From Begonia masoniana (lineage: Eukaryota; Streptophyta; Magnoliopsida; Cucurbitales; Begoniaceae), in contig CM039512.1 in assembly GCA_022432975.1 (NCBI GenBank), positions 5,734,257-5,798,256 of the forward strand: a stretch of DNA of 64,000 nucleotides, in the 5' to 3' direction. Numbering within the stretch: the stretch's first letter is position 1; each line of letters starts with the position of its first letter. A model generated the notes under the pieces. It saw only the letters and a list, made by a program, of their open reading frames with translations, was not told the origin of the DNA and did no database searches. A program made the position numbers and the translations under genes. Below are positions 1 to 10,554 of the stretch, in pieces.

Positions 1-167
1 TCACTAAAATTTAGGAGTGTAACTCTGCAGGGTACCAGTTCTTGAGGTAGACTTGAGAGCCAGCAGAAAAATTCATCTACTTTTTAATAGAAAAGTATAT
101 TAATATCTTATTCAATCCACCATCTGAAAAGTATTATTCACCCTTAAATTTATATAATATTATTTAC

Positions 168-2266
168 CTTTTCCATGACAGAGAAATATAGGTAAGGATG
201 CAGCCCGGCCTATTGCTTCATCTTTCCCTATTTTTGCAGACAAGGTCCTAGAATTATCAAAGCACTTGTCTCACAAGAAATGCAAGGTTACGAAAAGATA
301 TGGTGGCTTGGGAAAAATAAGAGATCAACCTTGCACATGGAAGCCAGCCACTTAATCCCAGAACTGCACTTATGTTAGCTGGATATGGGTTGCCATTCGC
401 ATAATGCCCTTGAGCATAGCACGTGGCAGAATATAGGGCCGTAGCTGCACCCATGCTGAAACCGCCAACACCAAGCTTTACTGTAAGAAGAAAGCTACAA
501 TGAAATTATATAAAATAAACGAGACTGAAAATTATTCCAGCCAATAACTTAACTTCAAGTGTGCTTCTTGCAACAAGTTGTCTAATGAAATTTAAAATCG
601 TTGTTTAAAATTTATATAAAACACAAAAAAAAAAAAAAAATCTGACGCACTATAGATGCAGATTAACATAATACATGTAAAACCACCACACCAAATCCTA
701 TTTATTTAGTTCATCAAGCGTTTCAAACTCGCTATATATGATCCTACCTATGAGCCAGAAGGTAGAAGGGGTTAAAATAAGATCATTTTGCTTCATTATG
801 ACATTTGAGATCAACATGCATGAAGTAATCAAAAGTCACATTTGCAAGAATAGAAATTGGTTATAATGACATTATCAAGCTATTAACATCTAGTTAGAGA
901 AACAATCATAAGTTGAAATAAAGGAATCATTGAGGTGGAAAGGTAGACACCCAGAGGAGCTACTAACAAATTGCTGAAAAAATTGAAGTTGAAAAGTTAT
1001 GAAGGGTAAATTCAGGAAGAACATACTATCAGCTGGCTCTGTTGATAACAAATTGGCAACATGCAGAGCAGAAGCATCCAAGCCCTCTAAATCATCATCA
1101 GCCTCTTCTGAAAGATCTCTCACTATTAAACCCTGGTTCATAAGGATTGAAATTCATTTTTAACAAAATATATTTTAGGTGCTAAAACAGAGTTCCCACT
1201 CTCTCCAACATTTCATTTCGTTCTTTCATCCATGCATCTTACAGAAGAACTGGCAAGCAACCTCTTTGTTTTTCATACTCTTGCAGCAAAATCGTCATTT
1301 AATTAATGTTTTATTACCACACATATTTATTGGTGTTTATGAAGTTTGAAAAACAAAATTAAAGGAACTACACTCACACGCAGTGGACGGAAAGCCACCG
1401 AACACAGCTATTGGTTGAGTGGGCGCAGTAGGACATATCCACTTAATCTGTGTCATATATGGTAAACAAATATTAATTTCAATGGAAAAAAAAAAAAGAA
1501 GAAGAAAAGTCACTATATAAGCCTCAAACAATCTGCATAGTCTTATGCGTACATTTGGTAAGGGTAGGGTCTCCAGGAGCTGGGACCAGCTGAGCAAAAG
1601 ACAAAAAAAGAGTTATGGAAATTTCCCACTCTGTGATGTAGAAGATTCTATGAGGTGAAATCACAAAATTATGGCGACTAGGAAGTACTATCCCTACATT
1701 TCCAAACATATTTAAGTGAAAACCATGAATAGGTTATTTTGCTCTTCTTCTTAGAGGATAAAAGAAAATCCACTTCAGGGAGTGCAAGAGGGGAGAGAAA
1801 AGACATCGTCTTGTTGCAGATATGCAGTATAGTTGCGTGTCACATAAGAAAAAATTCAAATACCTTGAGCCATTATCACCCAGACCATGGAGCCAAACTA
1901 CAGTTGCTTGATGTTTACCTTTGGGCCTAACCACATATGTTCTACCAAACTCATATGCCTTCCTAGCAGCTCTAGCACCTGTCACAGTGAAAAGGAGCAG
2001 ATATTTCAAAAAGAGAATGACAATGTGAAATGGAGGGTTAAAATGCTAGAATTTTTCAACGACAATATTTTCAATAAATTTATAAATATATAAATAGGCA
2101 ACGAAAAACAAAAAGGGCCTAGGTCTGACACAAACTTTTGAGGACTGATTGGGAGAGTTTCCTTCATAGAGAGGACAACATATCAAAATCAAGTTGGGCA
2201 ATAAAAATGAACTAAAATGCAGTTGTAGAACAAACCAGAACCAACTGAAGGGGCACCAAGACTCAT
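168..2266 (-). CDS. Acyl-protein thioesterase (At5g20060-like), 3' end outside window, one frameshift
   Basis: Serine hydrolase of the alpha/beta fold; family members remove S-acyl (palmitoyl) groups from cytosolic proteins. Seven exons can be placed by GT/AG sites and family similarity: 2266-2236 (start MSLGAPSVGSG), 1978-1864, 1589-1553, 1447-1378, 1132-1027, 480-330 and 247-168. Visible motifs are TYVVRPKGKHQATVVWLHGLGDNGS, split as a block ending in the oxyanion-type HGLGDNG, then WICPTAP, and the nucleophile elbow GFSMG in exon 6. The Asp and His of the catalytic triad and the stop codon are expected in later exons left of position 1. Exon 5 begins with W-F but then needs a one-base skip near 1125 to reach DLSEEADDDLEGLD, so this copy is either a recent pseudogene or carries a sequencing error. 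The start is chosen because its exon joins in frame to the conserved exon 2. Confidence 0.85.
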
Positions 2267-3330
2267 ATTAACCCTCCAAGAACAGCGGCACAAGCAAAAT
2301 GGGCAGATGAATGGACTGACTGAGTCAGATCCTGCCATAGAAAGCACCATATTCATGTCAATTTATGGACTCAACAACACATATTTGCATTAGAGTGCAA
2401 TGGTCAAATATTTCAAGATATAACCCCGAGTGTTTAACTAGATTGATAACGGATTTGGCCTCAAAGACGAGCTCCGAAGGTCAATATTCTTGGACACAAA
2501 ACCTTTGGGGGTCCTTATTGTAATTCCTATGACATACTCCTCAAGCAAGTTCCATCGGACTTGTCAAGGTGTGGATAACTTGCCTCCAACACCGAAGAGG
2601 TCATAAAAAGAATACATTTCAAGCTATTGGCATCGCGTCAGGGATTTTTTTCAACTCATTCTCATCTTCTCTCCATTTTCATTGAGGGCTTCAGATTAAA
2701 CAAACGCTAACAAGTTAATCGCTAAATAATAGTTGTACAAGTTCAAGCACGGGAAAACGGAAAGGAAAAAGATCGAAGTTTCGGAACCGATAGATAGAAA
2801 AGCTCGAAGATAGAAGAAATAACTCTTCCAAATCTATTTTCCGAATCATAAAAGAGAGCCGACAGCTTATCATGCATCGCCATGGCCATCGTCTACAACT
2901 ATGCCTGATGATTCAAATGGAAGAATGGAACCAATCTAATCAATCTAATCATTCATTAAATTTGAATATACAGCTCCTACACCGCAGAAGCCACACAGAG
3001 AAAATCATGCATCGCCATGGCCATCGTCTACAAACTATGCCTGATGATTCAAATGGAAGAAGGAACCAATCTAATCTAATCAATCATTCATTAACTTTGA
3101 ATATACAGCTCCTACACCGCAGAAGCCACACAGAGAAAGAGAGAGAGAGAACGGCAGAATCTAGCTGCAAAGAGAAAGGAATTCAAGCTTTGAGCTCGGA
3201 GAAACAAACCTCAACCGCCGCCGAACTCTAAATCGCCTTCAACTCTGAGTGACTGGTGCAACCTCTTAAATCCGAACAACTTCAAATTTACCTCTGCTGT
3301 AGCCCTCTCTTCCAAAACTTGGCAGTGTCA
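2267..3330 (-). other. Upstream/5' leader region of the thioesterase gene
   Basis: No convincing coding exon lies here on either strand. It probably holds the promoter and 5' untranslated region of the minus-strand thioesterase gene. An open frame on the plus strand (2872-3231) is produced by the internal duplication listed separately and matches no family I know. Confidence 0.4.
2872..3141. repeat. Tandem direct duplication, about 135 bp x 2
   Basis: Positions 2872-3006 and 3007-3141 are near-identical. Both begin with CATGCATCGCCATGGCCATC and end with the CACCGCAGAAGCCACACAGA block. They differ by a few substitutions and small indels. The duplication lies in the presumed 5' leader of the thioesterase gene. 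Confidence 0.85.
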
Positions 3331-3495
3331 AATAATTTACGGCAAATTAAAATGTAATTAATATAATAAATTATTTATTTATATATGTGTAATTTATTAT
3401 AGATATACATATAATTAGTAATAATAATTTATGAGTGAAATAAATTTTTTTTTTCATAATTAAAAATATATTATTTATTATTCAAGAAAAATCTT

Positions 3496-3718
3496 CGAAT
3501 CTTTTTTCGGATTCTTAAATTTCTAATTTCTTCGAATTCATTTTGGTCTTTGTATTTCCAAATTTAAATTTTCAAACAATTCGATTCCGATATCTGTAAC
3601 TGAAATTAAGAATCTTTTTCGGATTCTTAAATTTCTAATTTCTTCGAATTCATTTTGGTCTTTGTATTTCCAAATTAAATTTTCAAACAATACGATTCGA
3701 TATCTATAACTGAAATTT
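3496..3718. repeat. Tandem direct duplication, about 110 bp x 2
   Basis: Two copies (about 3496-3606 and 3608-3718) of an AT-rich segment containing TTCGGATTCTTAAATTTC and TCATTTTGGTCTTTGTATTT. It lies just left of the 11.2 kb tandem duplication. Confidence 0.85.
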
Positions 3719-3810
3719 TGAGTGTTTTGTTTTTGAGTATTTGTTCAATCACTTTGGGAGTTCTTAGATCGCAATATATTTTTTATTCTCGTTATTTTTT
3801 TGGGTTATTG

Positions 3811-5885
3811 GACATGGTTTCAATGATTTTTCGGATTAATGGAATTACAATTTATTTTGATCCAATACTTTAATGGTATACCATCATTGGACTCATTTGT
3901 GGTTGAGTAATTTCTTGCACTCAGGCACATAACATGTCTGCGTCTTCCCATACACGTAGGTCATTTTTTTGCTCAATTAAGAACAACTTCCACTTTGTGG
4001 GTTTTGTATTTTATTGTTTTCTCAATATTTTTCTATTAGGTCAGTTAGACTGTCAATGATTTTAGTTGAAATTGAGCCTCTAAAATTGATGTTACCACAA
4101 GAGGGTAGGTGAGCTAGGTTTATTAAGTTTTTTTTTGTAATTAAAATTCTAATAGTTTGTTTTCTTAAGTTTTACATGTACTCTTGTAATTAGATTTGCA
4201 AAGTTCAATATGTAAGCAATAAAAAAACAAATAAGATAGAGCAAAAGAGTGCAAATGATTTGTTAATGTGGTTCGACCAATATTGTTTACTTCCACATTT
4301 CAATATTACTTTTTGAAGATTATTTTCACTATAATCATTATGGTTATCATCGATTGAAATTTTGCGCGTGAATCAAACATTACAATGATTCTTCACGACG
4401 TTACTTTTTTATTTGATTGATTGTACGAGTGTCAAATTGTTCTGACTTTTTGAAAGCATCACCATTTTTTGTTTCCGCAATCAACAATATATGTGGTTTG
4501 AAAATTTAGCTCAAAAGCGTAACTCTCTCAACATGTATAATTTCAAGTGCGTAAACGAGAGATGTTATGTTTTTTACTTAAGAATGAAGACTCAATATTC
4601 ACAAGTAAATAGAGAGCACTTCAGTTACTAATGTTGCACAACAGAGTGAGTTTTTATTTATAGTGGTCTTCAAAATTCTCGAAGAGTAGCCGCCTTCTAC
4701 TATTCATGGTCGTTCACGATATAGTCGTTAAAGAATCAATGAGGTGGTGATGAGCTTTCACACTTTGTTACTAGGCGTGCTCGTGAAACTTCTAGTTGAA
4801 TTATTGTCTCTAAGCATAACTTTCGCAAGATCTTCTGGGTGTCTGCTACAGGCAATCGCAAATTAAACTTCAAAAACACTACCTCATGATTGGGCTTATG
4901 CACATGCGGCGTTTGGGTGGTTGTTGGGGGTGTTCGCGACAAAAACACTTCTACGAACTAGACGTGAGCAAGTTCTTATATTTTGCATATACTTTGTGAC
5001 TTGGCATTCGCACTTGATCTCAGGACATCCACACAAGTGATATTCAATACTATTATCGTTTTTAGATTGAATCATGCATCACAGTTATATCCTTTGTAAC
5101 ATAAACTCAAAAAACATGTTAGCATATCAAAATATCCACTTTTAAGAGTATCTTTAATGTGAATAAAACTTAAATATGTATCATTAAACAAATATTCAAA
5201 CCACAATTTAACTCAATAATCATTAATAACTTATAATAAGATAAATATTATCATCAAAATGTAATATCAATTATTCCAATACAACCATCTTGGATAAAGC
5301 CAACAAGACTATCTTGGCTAAAGCCCAAACAAATGTGTGGGTTTTGGCCATTGAGTTTGAACATTTTTTAACAATTTTGTGGATGATAAGTAGAATAGTT
5401 TGTTTTTACTTTTAAGATAACGTGTAAGACTAAAGAAAAAACATACCACGATTGTTGATTAACACCCAAAAAGAAAGAAAAAGAGCAAAACCTTAAGCTA
5501 CCCTTTGTTGAATTTTTCTCACGCGAGGTCGACTTTCCTACTTGCTCAAAGCTTGGCTACTTTTCAACGTTTGAATAGTGGCTCTAATTTTTGTAATTTA
5601 TTATAAATAATATTAAATATTCCACGAGTCAAGAGTCAACCATAAGTGAGAGCCAATCTGGAGTCTCCATTCTTCCTAATTTAATGGGGAAGACAATGAC
5701 ATTATTTGGGTCCCTATAATTTAAGAAATACCATTATTTTCTCAATAGGTGTAGAGCACGGCTCTAACTTTTGATGATGACTGACATTATCATATGAGAT
5801 CATAAAATGTTAAAGAAAAAATAAAAAATATCTTAAACTATAGAGTCAATACAAAACAAATATTAAATTATCTATGATATGCTTG
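3811..5885. other. Intergenic, repeat-like, no gene recognised (copy A; equivalent 15026-17096 in copy B)
   Basis: AT-rich DNA. The segment 4230-4700 has the pattern seen in many plant LTR fragments (a GTTAATGTGGTTCGACC block followed by short inverted stretches). A 70-codon minus-strand open frame (4736-4948, repeated at 15948-16160) has no recognisable domain, and I do not call it a gene. Confidence 0.4.
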
Positions 5886-5886
5886 T

Positions 5887-8580
5887 AGGATCGAAAATAA
5901 CCTAAGAGGAGTGATGAATTAAGTTATTAACAAATTTTTATTGATTAGCTTACTAATTTGTACAATTTCAAATTTAGTGATATTTTCAAACCATAAAATT
6001 AATTTTGCAGACTTAAAACTTATAGTGAGCGAATTGTAAAGAGTTTAGAGAGAAGCGATGCAACCGAGTTGTTAATACGGTTCGGCTAATCTTGTCTACG
6101 TCTGTGCTTCAAGCTTCGTTCTCGAAGATTCTTCTCAATCTCAATTTTTTTAGTTCACTCGATTGATCTTCCGAGCGTCAATTAATGTCTTACAAGACTC
6201 TTCTTAAGAGCGTCGTCCTTTACTCGTTCACAAATAATAATGAGATCAAAATATTGATAAATACAGATATCTCACAGTTTCAATGCATATAATAGTAAGT
6301 TGATGAACTATAAGAGGTGAGAGATCAATTGAAGTAAAGTATTCTCAAATTTTTATTCGTTGCAATTTTTCATAGTTTGTGATTTTCAAGAGTCTTCATT
6401 CTTCTAGTTATAAATGTCTTCAAAAAACAGATAGTGCGGTTGACACTTTCTCTTGCTCGGTCGACACTTTATTAACATTATGTGTTATTTTAAAAGTCGT
6501 TCAACAACTCGGTCAATACTTTGACTTCTCGGTTGCGGTTGACACTTCAAGGCTCCTGAAATTTTCTAGATTTGATCATGCGGTCGACACTAGTATTGTC
6601 CGTTCGACACTTGTAGTTTTCAGAAATTTCTGCATTTGTTCATGCGATTGACACTATCACTGTCTGGTCGACACTTGAAACTCTCTGAAATTTCTGCATT
6701 TGTTCATGTGGTCGACATTATCACTGTCCGGTCGACACTTGAAACTCTCTAAAATTTTTGCATTAGTTCATGTGGTCGACACTATCACTGACCGGTCGAC
6801 ACTAGAAACTCTCTGGAATTTCTGCATTAATTTACGTGATCGACAATAGCACTGTCACGACCCTAATACTGTACCCAATTTCCCGTACTTATATTTTTCT
6901 TTTTCTTTTTATACTTAACGTTTAAGTGGAAAACAATTTAATAAAACGTTTAAAATAATTACAAAACAATTATTTAAACCAACACGTACACAAACACCTA
7001 CCTTAATTACAACCTCATCATTTCGCTAACATAATTCTATCTATACCACAAATACTATCCACATCACAATCATACACTTTACAATACAACTTAATTTCAA
7101 ACCACCAATACTCCTACATCTTCATAATCTCGCTTAAAACAACTCGTGACATATTTAAACAAAACACATTTCCATGAAAACGAACTGCGTGGTTCCGTTT
7201 AAAAGTTTAACATTTCCTCCTGTTTCAAAGAAAATACCAAGCAGTTCAATATCATTCAAATAACTGATTTAAACAAAACGCTTTATAAAACAGTTTGCCA
7301 AAACATCTGTATATCAATCTATCAGCTAACCAGAACCAAACAACCTAAAATATTTCTATACAATTTATCTAACTAATTCATCATTAACCCAAGACATCTC
7401 AATAACCTCAAAAATCTACATATATACTTTCCCACAGGTCAGGTAAGCCTCGACTGCGCCAGCTCGGTGACACTCTGTCTGCGACCTAATTAAAAAGTAA
7501 AATAAACCAACAAAATCTACGTAATCTGTTATCTGGTCACGGCGAGGTGGTATAGACCTCGGAGACAATCTGTCTGCAACATAATGAATCTGAATCTGAA
7601 TCTGTTATCTGCATGTTTTATGATTGACATACACATCTGCACGCATCTGCATTTACGAGAGCTTGCTGAGATTTTTATCTCATAGTTTGTCTGTATGGTA
7701 TAGGTGACATTGAGGCAGGTGAGGATGAGATCCCTCCACCTGAGGAATGAGTCCAGTTGGCGAAGGATGGCCTGCGGTGGTGTGCTGGCATAGTCGAGGC
7801 TTACCTGACCCGTGGGGAAGTATATATATAGATTTTTGGGGTTATTGAGATGTTTTGGGTTAATGATGAATTAGTTAGATAAATTGTATAGAAATATTTT
7901 AGGTTGTTTGGTTCTGGTTAGCTGATAGATTGATATACAGATGTTTTGGCAAACTGTTTTATAAAGCGTTTTGTTAAATCAGTTATTTGAATGATATTGA
8001 ACTGCTTGGTATTTTCTTTGAAACAGGAGGAAATGTTAAACTTTTAAACGGAACCACGCAGTTCGTTTTCATGGAAATGTGTTTTGTTTAAATATGTCAC
8101 GAGTTGTTTTAAGCGAGATTATGGAGATGTAGGAGTATTGGTGGTTTGAAATTAAGTTGTATTGTAAAGTGTATGATTGTGATGTGGATAGTATTTGTGG
8201 TATAGATAGAATTGTGTTAGCGAAATGATGAGGTTGTAATTAAGGTAGGTGTTTGTGTACGTGTTGGTTTAAATAATTGTTTTGTAATTGTTTTAAAACG
8301 TTTTATTAAATTGTTTTCCACTTAAACGCTAAGTATAAAAAGAAAAAGAAAAATATAAGTACGGGAAATTGGGTACAGTATTAGGGTCGTGACAAGCACT
8401 ATTTGGTTGACACTTGACGTTTTTTGTAGTTTCGTAAATATGATAGTGGTCGGCACTTTGTTGTTTCAATTGACACTTCGAAGATATTTTTGCAAACATT
8501 TAACTTGAAAACTGAAAAATCTTAAACATGTATGTTATAAAGATTAAATACCCCTCTTAAAGGGTACTTTCAATGAGAAG
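5887..8580. repeat. Degenerate LTR-like repeat with GTCGACACT minisatellite (copy A)
   Basis: It starts with TGTAGGATCGAAAATAACC, resembling the start of a widespread plant LTR family, and is followed by a GTTAATACGGTTCGGC block. From 6430 to 6850 and again from 8400 to 8480 it holds irregular repeats of about 65-70 bp built around GGTCGACACT and TTTCTGCATTTGTTCATG. The palindromic LTR element at 6853-8394 sits inside it. I found no clear terminal repeats or target duplication for this outer element. The equivalent in copy B is about 17098-19790. Confidence 0.45.
6853..8394. mobile_element. Palindromic (foldback) Gypsy-LTR insertion with 5-bp target duplication, copy A
   Basis: The arms (about 6853-7465 and 7785-8394) are inverted repeats. 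The left end reads TGTCACGACCCTAATACTG and the right end CAGTATTAGGGTCGTGACA. AGCAC flanks both sides (6848-6852 and 8395-8399), and removing the insert restores an unbroken minisatellite unit. TG/CA ends plus a 5-bp duplication are the signature of retroviral-type integrase. The unique centre (about 7466-7784) resembles the 3' half of a chromovirus LTR. No coding sequence is present. Confidence 0.85.
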
Positions 8581-9190
8581 CAATAAAAGAATATTTCTTT
8601 TATTTATTATTGACATAATCATTAATCAACAAAAGCTTAAATAGAAAGATTCATCATAAAAAATATATATTAACTCTAAAACATACTTTAAGTTAACAAT
8701 GTTAACAAGTCAACCTTCTTACTGTTAAACCTAGACGTGATCGACCATTTGATAACTGCGGGCGATCGCATGGAGATGAAGTCCTTTGTTCTCGAGCGTG
8801 TTTTACATCTATTTCAAGTGTGAGCGACTATATTTTCATTACGAACGATTGCAGGTACGTCTACGTGGAGCCAATGTCCCCCGCTCTAGAGCGTATTTTG
8901 CACTCATTTCAAGCACGTGTGACCGTATTTGAACTGTAGACGATGCAAATGATTGGATTGTTAACGAATGATAATTTAAGATTTGTTTTGTTAGCAAATG
9001 ATAGTTTAAATTTTGTTTAGTTGGCAAGTTTATTAATGAATGTATATAGTTTGGTGTTTTTATTGATAATTAACTAATGGTAAATATATATATTTTAATT
9101 TTTGAAAAAAATGGGAAAGTGAAAAAAAGAATATTGGAAAGCTGAGGAAAACACTTCCCAGGAAAATAAATGTGATGACGTTCTGCTTCG
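8581..9190. other. Intergenic 3' flank of the kinase gene (copy A; 19790-20398 in copy B)
   Basis: AT-rich sequence with no gene recognised. A 62-codon minus-strand frame present in both copies has no domain and is not called. Confidence 0.4.
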
Positions 9191-10554
9191 TCACCTTGGT
9201 GAAATTACAGACATGGCTACGGAGCAAGTCGAGCAAGAAGGCTCATAGCTGTTCTGCCGATCTCCGACGATAGTGGCGATCCTCCGTTTCTTCTGGTCTA
9301 AATCAGGACCTTCTTCGTCCATGGCCAATAAGTCCACGATGATCATCTGCGTTTCCGGCGGCTCCTCTACGGTCGAACGGCCCTCCAGCATTTTCACCAC
9401 ATTCGCCATTGATGGCCTCAGCCGAGTTCTCTCCTGTATGCACCACAGAGCAACATAAACCAGTCTCTTCAATTCTCTCTCGTCGATTCTTTCTCTCTCT
9501 AACAGTCGCTGATCTACTATTTCTATTAATTTCCCTTGCCGCTTTTTCTCGATCACGATTTTCGGAAAATACTGCCACTTTCTGTCTGATTTGTCCTCCT
9601 CTTTTTCGACCAAGCAGATGTTCCTCCGGCCGCCTATCATCTCTAGAAGAACCATTCCGTAGCTGTAGATATCTGATTTCTCCGAAATTCCTTGTTGTAA
9701 GAGCCATTCCGGAGCTAAATAGCCTTTCGTCCCTCTTACTGACGTCACTACTCTGCTTTGGTCTTTTCCGATGAGTTTCGAGAGCCCGAAATCCGATACG
9801 ATTGCTCGGAGATTCTCGTCGAGAAGTATATTTTCCGGTTTCACGTCCAAGTGTAAGATCCTGGATCGGCAATCATGGTGAAGGTATGCAAGCGCCTTGG
9901 CGACGTCAATGGCGACTCTGTATCTCAAATCCCAAGATAAACATCCTCCCGCTCGCCGACTTTCGTTTTTTTTCGTCTTCTCCGGGAAAATCCAGCAATT
10001 TAACGATCCATTCGGGATGTAATCGTAGACGAGAAAGCGAGGACCGGAATTATTGTTTAGGCAGTAACCGATTAGGCGAAGGAGATTTACATGCTGAACG
10101 CTAGCAATGGCGGCGACTTCCGATCGGAACACCTTTTCCTCCGTTTCTTCTGTTTCGATTCGTTTCACAGCTACCGAGGTTCCATCTCTCAGAATTCCTT
10201 TGAAAACTGAACCGGAAGCTCCTTTCCCGATCAACGCCGTGAAATCGTCCGTCGCCTCTACAAGCTCACTGAACCGAAACTTCGTGGGAACTCCGGCAAC
10301 TTTCCGGAGAAAACTGTACTCGATCCGGAGCTCTCGCCCTTCGGAAACAAGCTTCGATTCCAACATCATACTTCTCCGATGGTAATATCTTCTAATCGCA
10401 ACATAACGAAAATTGCAGCAATCAGTGCGACGTCGATTCCGCATATGAGGAAGAAAGCCGCTGTGAGTTTGAGAAGAACCCGAGCGACGACGATGAAGAC
10501 GACGAGGAAGACGACAGCTGATAAAGCTATAATGTTAGCTTTCTTGTCCTCCAT
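9191..10554 (-). pseudogene. At5g20050-like membrane-anchored protein kinase, copy A, frameshifted
   Basis: This copy is almost identical to the intact copy at 20399-21763. Relative to it, one A is missing from a short run near 10404. That puts the start codon and the two N-terminal hydrophobic segments (from 10554) out of frame with the kinase domain. A second pair of small compensating indels near 10126-10137 changes two residues after the Lys-containing strand. The kinase core (glycine loop, HLDVKPEN catalytic loop, DFG, APE) is unbroken. It is either an inactivated duplicate or a polishing error. If translated from an internal Met it would give a soluble kinase without its membrane anchor. 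Confidence 0.85.

Noticed and set aside
1..165. Possible last exon of the thioesterase on the minus strand
   Set aside because: Neither frame gives the expected DDVV or GHYT motifs, so the remaining exons are taken to lie outside the window.
2872..3231. 119-codon plus-strand frame with internal repeats
   Set aside because: Produced by the 135-bp duplication in the thioesterase leader; no family similarity recognised.
4736..4948. 70-codon minus-strand frame conserved in both duplication copies (15948-16160)
   Set aside because: Identity is explained by the recent duplication, not selection; no domain, and repeat-like surroundings.
6853..8394. Interpretation as a Mutator or hAT foldback DNA transposon
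   Set aside because: The 5-bp target duplication and TG/CA ends, plus a centre resembling a chromovirus LTR, fit an LTR palindrome better than 8-9 bp duplicating DNA transposons.
9303..9872. Long antisense frames across the kinase gene (also 20511-21080 and the plus-strand frames at 9409-10385)
   Set aside because: Shadows of a GC-richer coding exon with no domain; the kinase frame explains the conservation.
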